A DNA stretch of 64,000 nt from UMGS1601 sp964617585 (GTDB lineage Bacteria > Bacillota > Clostridia > Oscillospirales > Ruminococcaceae). The notes beneath the pieces were generated by a model, which was given only the letters and a program-made list of their open reading frames with translations, had not been told where the DNA came from and did no database searches. Numbering within the stretch: position 1 is the stretch's first letter; each line of letters starts with the position of its first letter. The stretch spans positions 47,279-111,278 of the forward strand of contig CAZTXS010000003.1 of the NCBI GenBank assembly GCA_964617585.1, written 5' to 3'. Position numbers and translations under genes: made by a program. Below, one piece after another: positions 26,315 through 33,697 of the stretch.

Positions 26315-26521
26315 CTAGGTTTCTTCCTCTCGTAAAACCGATTTTATGTTCTTTTCCGCCTTTGAACGAGCAATCATAAACTCACGTCCGCAGCCGACGC
26401 ATCTTAATTTAAAATCCATTCCCGAGCGCAGAACAAGCATTCTGTTTTCACCGCACGGATGCTTTTTTTTCATAATCAGAATATCATTAATCCGTATATC
26501 CGTAACAATCGCTCCTATCAT
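26315..26521 (-). CDS. DUF951 family small protein
   Basis: 68-residue protein of the DUF951 family, widespread in Firmicutes near ribosome-related genes, function unknown. It has the family motif MKKKHPCGENRMLVLRSG, then LRCVGCGREFMIARSK; the cysteines of HPCG and CVGC form a likely zinc-binding set. It has its own promoter (26560-26588). It is followed 48 bp later by prfA. Confidence 0.85.
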   Translation of the reverse strand: MIGAIVTDIRINDILIMKKKHPCGENRMLVLRSGMDFKLRCVGCGREFMIARSKAEKNIKSVLREEET

Positions 26522-26559
26522 ACAAATTAAAAGTAATAATCTTTATCAACTAAGAAAAC

Positions 26560-26588
26560 AGTATAACATAATTTAATTGAAAAAGCAA
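26560..26588 (-). promoter_or_regulatory. Sigma-A-type promoter of DUF951-prfA series
   Basis: Leftward TTGCTT (26583-26588), a 17-base spacer, TATACT (26560-26565), 39 bp before the DUF951 start. Confidence 0.6.
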
Positions 26589-26684
26589 ATTATTCTTGCT
26601 TCCAAAGCCTTTTTTGCTGATGTCATATTTAACTTTAACTTCTCATATGAATTAATATAAAACTTTTAATAAGGTTAATCGTCA

Positions 26685-26726
26685 CTATTCAATAAGGGCT
26701 TGCCCGTCATTCGACGTGGTAAGGAT
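26685..26726 (+). repeat. 5' fragment of the structured intergenic repeat (copy C)
   Basis: About 40 bases beginning CTATTCAATAAGGGCTTGCC match the start of the full repeats at 30570 and 37770 (reverse), including the GGGC-TT-GCCC hairpin and CGTGG(T/C)AAGG. The match stops before the second hairpin of the full copy. It lies upstream of the S1-domain gene. Confidence 0.75.
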
Positions 26727-26739
26727 TTAACTGAGATTT

Positions 26740-26761
26740 TAAGGGCGCTCCGCCCTTTTTT
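26740..26761 (+). terminator. Terminator directly upstream of S1-domain gene
   Basis: AAGGGC-GCTCC-GCCCTT followed by a T run on the + strand. It lies 22 bp before the gene start, so it would end transcripts entering from the left, or act as an attenuator if the gene's promoter lies upstream. Confidence 0.7.
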
Positions 26762-26783
26762 AAAGAAAGGAAAGATAATTGAT

Positions 26784-27704
26784 ATGAAAAATTATTTGCC
26801 CGAAGGAAAGCTTATAAGCAGCAATATCAATAAAAACTATTTAAAATCTATAGCTTCTCTTAACGAAGCAAAGGAGCTTGGCATAATTTTAGAGGCTAAA
26901 GCTATATTGTGCGACTGCGAACACAATCTTATAGTAGATATTCCATGCGCCAAAGCTATTATACCGAGAATTGAAGGAGCAATAGGCATTGAAAGCGGAA
27001 AAACAAAGGATATAGCGCTTTTGTCAAGAGTAAATAAACCTGTTTGCTTCAAAATAACCGATATTGTAATTGATGAAAATAACGAAACGCTTGTTATACT
27101 TTCACGAAAAGCCGCTCAGGAAGAGTGTATAGAGAACTATGTCAACCTGCTTCACAACGGAGATGTTATTCCCGCTAAAATAACTCACATCGAGCAGTTC
27201 GGATGCTTTGTAGATATTGGTTGCGGAATAGCTTCACTTATCCCTATAGACGCAATATCCGTTTCAAGAATATCACATCCGTCAGACAGATTTTATAACG
27301 GTCAGAACATCTTCGCCGTTGTAAAAGGCAAAGAGGGGGACAGAATTTTTCTTACACACAAGGAGCTTTTGGGTACATGGATAGAAAATGCAAGTCTGTT
27401 TGAAGTCGGTCAGACTGTGGGAGGAATTATCCGTTCAATAGAAAACTACGGAATATTTATAGAGCTTACGCCTAACCTTGCAGGGCTGGCAGAACCAAAG
27501 GATAACGTACATATCGGTCAGTCGGCAAGCGTATTCATTAAATCGATTATTCCCGAAAAAATGAAGGTTAAGCTTATTATAGTAGACGTTTTTCCAAGCA
27601 GTGGCTTTGATAAATCTCTTAATTACTACATAACCGACGGACACATTGAAAAATGGAACTATTCCACCGAAAACTGTCGAAAGCAAATTTATACAGAGTT
27701 TTAA
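26784..27704 (+). CDS. S1 RNA-binding domain protein (RpsA-like)
   Basis: 306-residue protein with two S1-type OB folds: about 125-200 (NGDVIPAKITHIEQFGCFVDIG) and about 205-275 (GQTVGGIIRSIENYGIFIEL), after an N-terminal region resembling a degenerate S1 repeat (AKAIIPRIEGAIGIE). Short S1-like proteins of this kind in Clostridia may bind mRNA or ribosomes, but they lack the four or more S1 repeats of true RpsA. The ATG at 26784 has AAAGGAAAG upstream; the longer open frame reaching back to 26700 runs through a repeat and a terminator and is rejected. Confidence 0.85.
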   Translation: MKNYLPEGKLISSNINKNYLKSIASLNEAKELGIILEAKAILCDCEHNLIVDIPCAKAIIPRIEGAIGIESGKTKDIALLSRVNKPVCFKITDIVIDENNETLVILSRKAAQEECIENYVNLLHNGDVIPAKITHIEQFGCFVDIGCGIASLIPIDAISVSRISHPSDRFYNGQNIFAVVKGKEGDRIFLTHKELLGTWIENASLFEVGQTVGGIIRSIENYGIFIELTPNLAGLAEPKDNVHIGQSASVFIKSIIPEKMKVKLIIVDVFPSSGFDKSLNYYITDGHIEKWNYSTENCRKQIYTEF

Positions 27705-27706
27705 AA

Positions 27707-27738
27707 TAAGGCTAAGGATTCAAAATTCCTTAGCCTTA
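27707..27738. terminator. Bidirectional terminator between S1-domain gene and rarA
   Basis: TAAGGCTAAGGA pairs with TCCTTAGCCTTA across a 8-base loop, between convergent stops. Confidence 0.85.
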
Positions 27739-27742
27739 AATA

Positions 27743-29005
27743 TTAACCCTTTATCTTCTTTCTGTATTGTAATGCCGTTTGTTCCTGTTTATTGTCCCCG
27801 AATTCATAATACACCTTGTCCTTTAACTCATCAGGCAGATACTGCTGTTTTACATAATGATTGGGATAATCATGAGGATACTTATAGTTCTGTCCTTTAA
27901 CCTCAGCGTCGTCGCCGTCAAAATGCATATTTTGAAGCTCTCTCGGCACAGCGCCTGTCATTCCGTTCCGAACATCTTCCATTGCAGCGTTGATAGCCTT
28001 GTATGCGCTGTTAGATTTAGGCGATGTACATAAAAGAACAATAGCTTCGGCAAGCGGAATTCTGGCTTCCGGTAAACCTAACTGCAAAGCGCTGTCAACA
28101 CATGACTTAACAATCGTAACCGCCATTGGATATGCAAGTCCGATATCCTCGGACGCAATAACTAACAAACGTCTGCACAGCGAAATAATATCCCCTGCCG
28201 ACATAAGTCTTGCTGCATAGTGAAGCGCCGCATTTTCATCGCTTCCCCGTATAGACTTCTGAAATGCGGAAAGCAAATCATAATGCTCGTCACCGTCCTT
28301 GTCATAACGCATATTGCTTTTTTGTGTAAGTAGCTTAGCTGTATCCAAGGTGATTTCCAGAACGTCATCATGCTTGTTCGCCGACAGAACGCACAGCTCT
28401 ACTGTGTTAAGAGATTTTCTTACATCTCCTCCGCAGCCTTTTGATATATGTTCAACCACACCGCTTTCAAGTCTAAGTCTGACTCCCATTTCATCGGCTA
28501 TAATCTGAAAAGCTCTTTTAACGGCGGGTACTGCCTCACCTGAACTTACCTGTTTGAACTCGAATACCGTAGACCGGCTTATAATAGCGTTAAAAACATA
28601 AAAGTACGGGTTTTCAGTTGTTGAAGCTATAAGCGTTATCTTTCCGTTTTCTATATATTCAAGCAAAGATTGCTGCTGCTTTTTATTAAGATACTGAATC
28701 TCGTCTAAATAAAGCAGAATACCGTTAAATCCCTCAAAGGTTTCGGTTTCGGCAATTATCGCCTTTATGTCCGAAATTGAAGCGGAAGTACCGTTGAGCT
28801 TATACATTTTAAGATTAGTATTTTCTGCAATAATCCTTGCAACGGTGGTTTTTCCCGTTCCCGAAGGACCGTAAAAAATCATATTCGGTATTTGTCCGCT
28901 TTGTATTATTCTTCTCAGCGGTTTACCTTCGCCTAATAAATGAGATTGACCGACAACATCATCAAGCGTTTTCGGTCTTATTCGATCTGCCAAAGGCTTG
29001 TTCAT
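27743..29005 (-). CDS. rarA: Replication-associated recombination protein A (RarA/MgsA)
   Basis: Clamp-loader-like AAA+ ATPase acting at stalled replication forks. The 420-residue protein has PLADRIRPKTLDDVVGQSHL at the N-terminus, Walker A GPSGTGKT (about 46-53), Walker B LLYLDEIQYL, sensor 1 ASTTENPYF, and the C-terminal MgsA tetramerisation region (SIRGSDENAALHYAARL and DIGLAYPMAV). Length is as in Bacillus. It lies 24 bp downstream of glyA. Confidence 0.96.
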   Translation of the reverse strand: MNKPLADRIRPKTLDDVVGQSHLLGEGKPLRRIIQSGQIPNMIFYGPSGTGKTTVARIIAENTNLKMYKLNGTSASISDIKAIIAETETFEGFNGILLYLDEIQYLNKKQQQSLLEYIENGKITLIASTTENPYFYVFNAIISRSTVFEFKQVSSGEAVPAVKRAFQIIADEMGVRLRLESGVVEHISKGCGGDVRKSLNTVELCVLSANKHDDVLEITLDTAKLLTQKSNMRYDKDGDEHYDLLSAFQKSIRGSDENAALHYAARLMSAGDIISLCRRLLVIASEDIGLAYPMAVTIVKSCVDSALQLGLPEARIPLAEAIVLLCTSPKSNSAYKAINAAMEDVRNGMTGAVPRELQNMHFDGDDAEVKGQNYKYPHDYPNHYVKQQYLPDELKDKVYYEFGDNKQEQTALQYRKKIKG

Positions 29006-29029
29006 TGTCGGTCAGCTCCTTCTATTATA

Positions 29030-30292
29030 TTAATAAAGCGGATATTTTTCACAAAGTCCGTTTACCTTTGCTCTTATCTCATCAGCTTTGTTTTCAAAGT
29101 CAGTCGCAGTCAGATAAATGCACTCTGCTATAACTTCCATATCCTCTTCCTTAAGTCCTCTTGTCGTAACGGCAGGAGTTCCTATTCTGATCCCGCTTGT
29201 GATAAACGGACTCTGAGGGTCGTTCGGAATTGCATTCTTATTGACGGTAATATAAACCTCGTCCAGTCTGTGTTCCAGTTCCTTGCCAGTGATATTGAAA
29301 GGCTGCAAATCAACAAGCATCAGATGGTTGTCAGTTCCGCCTGAAACAAGTCTGAATCCTCTTTTTACGAGTCCCTCTGCCAATGCTTTTGCATTGACAA
29401 CAACCTGATGCTGATACTCTTTGAACTCAGGCTTTAACGCTTCTCCGAAGCAAACAGCTTTTCCTGCGATAACGTGTTCCAACGGGCCTCCCTGTGTTCC
29501 AGGGAAAATAGCCTTGTTTATCTTCTTTGAAAGCTCCTCATCGTTCGTCAGAATAAGACCGCCTCTGGGACCTCTTAAGGTTTTATGAGTAGTAGTCGTA
29601 ACTACATCTGCATACGGCACCGGTGACGGATGCTCGCCCGCTGCAACAAGTCCCGCAATGTGCGCCATATCAACCATGAAGTAAGCGCCGACTTCTTTTG
29701 CAATCTTTGAAATTCTCTCAAAATCAATAATTCTCGGATATGCTGAAGCTCCTGCGACTATCAGCTTAGGCTGACATTCCTTTGCTTGTCTTTCAAGCTC
29801 TTCATAATCAATTCTCTCATTTTCTCCTAACTCATATGAAACAAAGTTAAAATATTTTCCGCTAATATTAACAGGGCTTCCGTGAGTTAAGTGTCCGCCA
29901 TGAGCAAGGCTCATTCCCATAATGGTATCTCCCGGTTTAACCAAAGCAAAATAAACTGCCATATTTGCCTGTGCGCCCGAGTGAGGCTGAACGTTTGCAA
30001 ATTTTGCTCCGAAAAGCTTGCACGCTCTGTCTATAGCTATATTTTCAACAACGTCAACACATTGACAGCCGCCGTAATATCTCTTAGACGGATAGCCCTC
30101 GGCATATTTGTTTGTCAAAACGCTTCCCATAGCTGCCATAACAGGTCCTGAAACTATATTTTCACTTGCAATAAGCTCAAGGTTTCTTCTCTGACGGGCA
30201 AGCTCTGCGTCCATTGCTTCTCCGACTTCCTTATCATAATCCTTTACATATCCGATAGTGTCCATCATTTTCATAATATTATCTCCATTCAA
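29030..30292 (-). CDS. glyA: Serine hydroxymethyltransferase
   Basis: PLP enzyme interconverting serine and glycine while loading one-carbon units on tetrahydrofolate. The 420-residue protein has the PLP-lysine motif TTTTHKTLRGPRGG, YAEGYPSKRYYGGCQ, and QPHSGAQANMAVY; the C-terminal SGIRIGTPAVTTRGL is standard. The frame opens at MNGDNIMKMMD; MKMMDTIGYVKDYD at residue 7 is a possible alternative start, with GGAG nearer to it. It has its own promoter at 30317-30345. Confidence 0.97.
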   Translation of the reverse strand: MNGDNIMKMMDTIGYVKDYDKEVGEAMDAELARQRRNLELIASENIVSGPVMAAMGSVLTNKYAEGYPSKRYYGGCQCVDVVENIAIDRACKLFGAKFANVQPHSGAQANMAVYFALVKPGDTIMGMSLAHGGHLTHGSPVNISGKYFNFVSYELGENERIDYEELERQAKECQPKLIVAGASAYPRIIDFERISKIAKEVGAYFMVDMAHIAGLVAAGEHPSPVPYADVVTTTTHKTLRGPRGGLILTNDEELSKKINKAIFPGTQGGPLEHVIAGKAVCFGEALKPEFKEYQHQVVVNAKALAEGLVKRGFRLVSGGTDNHLMLVDLQPFNITGKELEHRLDEVYITVNKNAIPNDPQSPFITSGIRIGTPAVTTRGLKEEDMEVIAECIYLTATDFENKADEIRAKVNGLCEKYPLY

Positions 30293-30316
30293 TAGATTTT
30301 GACATTCGCCTTTTCA

Positions 30317-30345
30317 ATTATAGTTTATTTTGCCTGTCTTGGCAA
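30317..30345 (-). promoter_or_regulatory. Sigma-A-type promoter of glyA
   Basis: Leftward TTGCCA (30340-30345), 17 bases, TATAAT (30317-30322). It faces away from the short leader unit at 30373. Confidence 0.7.
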
Positions 30346-30372
30346 TAGCTTTTTGAGAACAAACCTTTAATT

Positions 30373-30400
30373 CTTGACAAATATTTATTTAATGCTATAA
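30373..30400 (+). promoter_or_regulatory. Strong promoter of short leader-like unit
   Basis: TTGACA (30373-30378), a 16-base spacer and TATAAT (30395-30400): consensus hexamers, the best match in the window. It drives a unit that ends at the terminator at 30567. Confidence 0.8.
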
Positions 30401-30426
30401 TGTAAAACAAGAAAGGCGGTAATTTT

Positions 30427-30504
30427 ATGTGCAAAAACATTCAGATCAACATAACAGTCATGTGTCGCTATGTCGGACAAACCGCTTTTCGCATTAAGAC
30501 ATAG
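30427..30504 (+). CDS. Putative 25-residue leader peptide
   Basis: ATG-started ORF (MCKNIQINITVMCRYVG..., ending FRIKT) behind a GAAAGGCGG ribosome site and a consensus promoter, within a transcript that folds extensively and ends at an intrinsic terminator about 60 bases after the stop. I do not recognise the peptide. The arrangement (promoter, short ORF, alternative stems, terminator) is that of a translation-dependent attenuator, but the next gene, metA, is 270 bp further with its own promoter. It could also be a small RNA or small protein gene. Confidence 0.5.
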   Translation: MCKNIQINITVMCRYVGQTAFRIKT

Positions 30505-30541
30505 TGAGTATTATAATGTCTTAATTATGTTGAAATCGGTG

Positions 30542-30567
30542 CGTTCGGCTAAATGCCGGGCGTTTTT
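30542..30567 (+). terminator. Terminator of the leader-like unit
   Basis: CGTTCGGC-TAAAT-GCCGGGCG is an 8-bp stem with two G-U pairs, followed by TTTTTATTT. Confidence 0.8.
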
Positions 30568-30569
30568 AT

Positions 30570-30710
30570 TTCAATAAGGGCTTGCCCGTCATTCACCGTG
30601 GCAAGGGTCGGCATTGCCTACCGGCCGTTCAGTAGGGGATTGTATCCCGCTGCTGAACGGGTAATGGAATCCGCCGCCTATAGAGCGGGGAACATCTTGC
30701 CTTAGTTATA
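30570..30710 (+). repeat. Structured intergenic repeat, full copy A
   Basis: About 140 bp that recurs inverted at 37633-37770; hand alignment shows under 20 differences. It contains four potential hairpins in order: GGGC-TT-GCCC; GGTCGGC/GCCTACC; a long stem CCGTTCAG/CTGAACGG enclosing GGGAT/ATCCC; and CCGC/GCGG. It has no ORF and no target-site duplication that I can see. It lies right after the terminator of the leader-like unit and ends just before the metA promoter. Confidence 0.85.
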
Positions 30711-30715
30711 TGAAT

Positions 30716-30744
30716 TTGATTTAAGATAAAAAATATGCTATAAT
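30716..30744 (+). promoter_or_regulatory. Sigma-A-type promoter of metA
   Basis: TTGATT (30716-30721), 17 bases, TATAAT (30739-30744), 33 bp before the metA start. No riboswitch fits between it and the gene. Confidence 0.75.
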
Positions 30745-30777
30745 TTTATTTTAAAACAGAAAGGGTGGGAGCTTAAA

Positions 30778-31701
30778 TTGCCTATTAAAATACCAAACGA
30801 CCTCCCTGCGTTTAAAACGCTTGAGGAGGAAAGAATATTTGTAATCCCGGACGACAGAGCGCAGCATCAGGATATTCGTGCGCTTAAAATCGCTATTTTA
30901 AATCTTATGCCTGATAAAATCACAACTGAAACTCAGCTTTTGAGGCTTTTGAGCAACACTCCTCTGCACGTTGATATTGACCTTGTTCAGATGGAAAGCC
31001 ACATTACAAAAACTACATCTCAGGATCATATGCTTGCTTTTTACAAGACGTTTTCTGAGGTTAAAGCTAACAAATATGACGGACTTATAATAACGGGCGC
31101 TCCCATTGAACAGCTTGATTTTGAGCAGGTTGATTACTGGGACGAATTATGTGAGGTTTTTGAGTGGAGCAAGACTAATGTTTACTCAACAATTCATATC
31201 TGCTGGGGAGCTCAGGCAGGGTTATATTATCATTACGGAGTCCCGAAATATGATTTGCCTAAAAAAATGTTCGGAAATTTCAAGCATCATATTGACGTTC
31301 CCGAAAGTCAGATATTAAAGGGCTTCGGAGATGTTTTCCATTGTCCTCATTCAAGACACACAGAGATACATAGAGAAGATATAGAGATTATTTCCGATCT
31401 GACAATTCTGGCGGAATCCTATGAAGCAGGCGTTCATTTGATTTCAGACAAAAGTCAAAGACAGTTTTTCATGCTGGGTCATTGGGAATATGACCGTGAA
31501 ACTCTGGCAAACGAGTATTTCAGAGATAAGGAAAAGGGACTTCCAATTGAAGTACCGTACAACTATTTCGCTGACGACAATCCGCAAAACTCCCCTATCT
31601 TTAACTGGAGCTGTTCGGCAAACCTTTTATACTCAAACTGGCTTAATTACTGCGTATATCAGCAGACGCCGTTTGATCTTAATAATCTTGAAAAGTTCTG
31701 A
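30778..31701 (+). CDS. metA: Homoserine O-acetyltransferase, MetA family
   Basis: Activates homoserine for methionine synthesis. The 307-residue protein has the catalytic Cys142 (HICWGAQAG) and the His-Glu of LGHWEYDRETL. Residue 111 is Glu (TGAPIEQLDF): in MetA enzymes Glu111 marks acetyl-CoA and Gly111 succinyl-CoA as donor, so acetyl transfer is predicted despite the usual name homoserine O-succinyltransferase. The start is TTG with AAAGGGTGGGAG 7 bases upstream; no ATG is available near it. It is monocistronic, with a terminator at 31705-31738. Confidence 0.95.
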   Translation: MPIKIPNDLPAFKTLEEERIFVIPDDRAQHQDIRALKIAILNLMPDKITTETQLLRLLSNTPLHVDIDLVQMESHITKTTSQDHMLAFYKTFSEVKANKYDGLIITGAPIEQLDFEQVDYWDELCEVFEWSKTNVYSTIHICWGAQAGLYYHYGVPKYDLPKKMFGNFKHHIDVPESQILKGFGDVFHCPHSRHTEIHREDIEIISDLTILAESYEAGVHLISDKSQRQFFMLGHWEYDRETLANEYFRDKEKGLPIEVPYNYFADDNPQNSPIFNWSCSANLLYSNWLNYCVYQQTPFDLNNLEKF

Positions 31702-31704
31702 CAT

Positions 31705-31738
31705 TGAAAAATCCCCGGCTGTTTAGCCGAGGGTTTTT
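31705..31738. terminator. Bidirectional terminator between metA and clpX
   Basis: CCCCGGCT-GTTT-AGCCGAGGG flanked by AAAAA and TTTTT, between convergent stops. Confidence 0.85.
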
Positions 31739-31739
31739 A

Positions 31740-33032
31740 CTATATTATCATCTTTGTTTTTCTGTGTATTTCAGGGTCGGCTCCATCGGTAACGCAGTTT
31801 TCGTTTATAACGATTCTTATAATTTCATTGTCCGAAGGCGAAGTGAACATAACGTTCATCAGAATTCCTTCAACTACCGCGCGAAGCCCTCTTGCGCCGG
31901 TTTTTTGAGCAATGGCTTTTTTAGCGATCGCCGACTTTGCTTCTTCTGTAAAGATAAGATCAATATTGTCATAATCAAACAGCTTAGTATACTGCTTAAC
32001 AAGCGAATTTTTCGGCTGAGTCAGAATTTTAACCAAAGCGTCCTCGTCTAAGTCGTTAAGAACTGTTATAACAGGAAGCCTTCCTACAAGCTCAGGTACG
32101 AGTCCGTATTTAACCAAATCCTGAGGCTCAACCTTTTCAAAAACGTTTGTTCTTGATTTATCGCTTTTGGATTTAATTTCGCTTCCGAAGCCTAAAGATG
32201 ACTTGTCGGTACGTTTATTAATAATTTTCTGAAGTCCGTCAAAAGCTCCGCCGCAAATAAACAGAATGTTATTAGTGTCAATCTGTATAAACTCCTGATT
32301 CGGATGCTTTCTTCCACCCTGAGGAGGTATATTTGAAACGCATCCCTCAATTATTTTAAGCAGCGCCTGCTGAACGCCTTCCCCGCTTACATCTCTTGTT
32401 ATAGAAGTATTTTCGCTCTTTCTGGCTATCTTGTCAATCTCATCAATATAGATTATTCCCCTCTGCGCAGCATCAACATCATAATCAGCCGCTTGAATAA
32501 GCCTTGTAAGAACATTTTCAACATCATCGCCCACATATCCTGCTTCTGTAAGGGTGGTAGCGTCGGCAATAGCGAAAGGAACGTTCAAGGTCTTAGCTAA
32601 GGTCTGCGCCAGAAGAGTCTTTCCTGTTCCGGTAGGTCCCAAAAGAAGAATATTACTCTTTTGAATCTCAACGTCGTTATCGTTATTTCCCTTGTTATTT
32701 AATAATCTTTTATAGTGGTTATATACTGATACCGCTAATGAAATCTTCGCTTTATCCTGACCGATTACATACTGATCCAAAACCTTTTTAATCTCAACAG
32801 GCTTCGTTAGCTTAATATCGTTTTCAGAAGTATCCTTTTTAGACTTGTCAGAAGAGTTTTTTCGATCGTTGCGGCGGAGCATAGCGTTCTGCTGTTCCAT
32901 AATATCATAGCATAACATTACGCAGTTATCACAAATATGAACATCGCCAGCCGAAAAAAGACTTCTCACCTCATTTTCAGCAGAACCGCAAAAACTGCAA
33001 ATATTCAAACCATCCTTGTTAGGCATAAGCAC
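31740..33032 (-). CDS. clpX: ClpX ATPase, specificity subunit of ClpXP
   Basis: AAA+ unfoldase feeding substrates to ClpP. The 430-residue protein has the N-terminal four-cysteine zinc domain (Cys12, 15, 34, 37), Walker A GPTGTGKT (about 127-134), Walker B IIYIDEIDKI, and the C-terminal GARGLRAVVEGIL sensor-2 region. The IGF-type loop that docks on ClpP is likely in the GFGSE stretch. It lies 5 bp downstream of clpP, in the conserved tig-clpP-clpX order. Confidence 0.98.
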   Translation of the reverse strand: MLMPNKDGLNICSFCGSAENEVRSLFSAGDVHICDNCVMLCYDIMEQQNAMLRRNDRKNSSDKSKKDTSENDIKLTKPVEIKKVLDQYVIGQDKAKISLAVSVYNHYKRLLNNKGNNDNDVEIQKSNILLLGPTGTGKTLLAQTLAKTLNVPFAIADATTLTEAGYVGDDVENVLTRLIQAADYDVDAAQRGIIYIDEIDKIARKSENTSITRDVSGEGVQQALLKIIEGCVSNIPPQGGRKHPNQEFIQIDTNNILFICGGAFDGLQKIINKRTDKSSLGFGSEIKSKSDKSRTNVFEKVEPQDLVKYGLVPELVGRLPVITVLNDLDEDALVKILTQPKNSLVKQYTKLFDYDNIDLIFTEEAKSAIAKKAIAQKTGARGLRAVVEGILMNVMFTSPSDNEIIRIVINENCVTDGADPEIHRKTKMII

Positions 33033-33037
33033 CGTCC

Positions 33038-33631
33038 TTATCTCTTTGTAATTACCTTGTCAACTAAGCCGTACTGCATTGCCTGTTCGGCAGTCATATA
33101 ATTATCTCTCTCACAATCCTTGTGAATGGTTTCGATATCCTTTGAACAGTTTTCAGCCAGAATTCTTTCAAGCCTTTCTCTTGTTTTAAGCATATTATCA
33201 GCATGAATCTGTATATCAGTCTGCTGACCGCTTATTCCGCCGCCCGAAATTAACGGCTGATGAATTAAAATTTCACTGTTCGGCAGTGCGAATCTCTTGC
33301 CTTTTGCTCCGCTTGAAAGCAGGAACGAGCCGAATGAAGCCGCAAGACCCATACATATGGTTGAAACATCGCATTTGATATACTGCATTGTATCATAAAC
33401 CGCAAAGCCTGCCGTTACAGAACCTCCCGGACTGTTAATGTAAAGGTCTATATCTTTATCCGGATCCTGACCCTCAAGATATAACAACTGAGCTACAACA
33501 ACGCTCGCTACAGAATCATCTATCGGTCCTGTAAGCATAACGATTCTGTCGTTTAATAATCTTGAGAAAATATCATAGCTTCTTTCTCCGTGATTCGTCT
33601 GTTCAACAACATAAGGGACAAGTGTCGACAT
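33038..33631 (-). CDS. clpP: ATP-dependent Clp protease proteolytic subunit
   Basis: Serine protease that forms the 14-mer degradation chamber. The 197-residue protein shows Ser99 in MGLAASFGSFLLSSG and His124 in EILIHQPLISGG, with Asp in KDCERDNYMTAEQA. The usual GQAAS around the serine is GLAAS here, a small change outside the triad. The N-terminal LVPYVVEQTNHGERSYDIFS is typical. It lies 66 bp downstream of tig; a GC-rich hairpin sits in the gap. Confidence 0.97.
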   Translation of the reverse strand: MSTLVPYVVEQTNHGERSYDIFSRLLNDRIVMLTGPIDDSVASVVVAQLLYLEGQDPDKDIDLYINSPGGSVTAGFAVYDTMQYIKCDVSTICMGLAASFGSFLLSSGAKGKRFALPNSEILIHQPLISGGGISGQQTDIQIHADNMLKTRERLERILAENCSKDIETIHKDCERDNYMTAEQAMQYGLVDKVITKR

Positions 33632-33667
33632 AATAACTCCTCCATTTCAATTTGTTCATATACGCTT

Positions 33668-33690
33668 ATCGCCCACAATTTTGCGGGCGA
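33668..33690 (-). promoter_or_regulatory. Hairpin between tig and clpP
   Basis: Leftward CGCCCGC-AAAATT-GTGGGCG forms a 7-bp stem 8 bp after the tig stop. No T run follows, so it is more likely an mRNA processing or stability hairpin than a terminator. Confidence 0.4.
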
Positions 33691-33697
33691 ATGATTT

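Larger units (their letters stand above)
30401..30567 (+). ncRNA. Structured short transcript with leader ORF and terminator
   Basis: Inferred transcript from the promoter at 30373-30400 to the terminator. Visible pairings: TCAACATAA (inside the ORF) with TTATGTTGA after it, and ATTAAGACAT (end of the ORF) with ATGTCTTAAT 14 bases on. These two stems nest. Translating ribosomes would cover the 5' arms. No Rfam family was recognised by eye; the SAM and T-box motifs are absent. Confidence 0.45.

Noticed and set aside
26700..26783. Longer N-terminus for the S1-domain protein
   Set aside because: The extension would be translated from repeat C and a terminator stem; a good SD precedes the ATG at 26784.
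30501..30777. SAM riboswitch or Met T-box for metA
   Set aside because: No GGTGG-ACC T-box core and no SAM-I kink-turn pattern; only 33 bases lie between the metA promoter and start.
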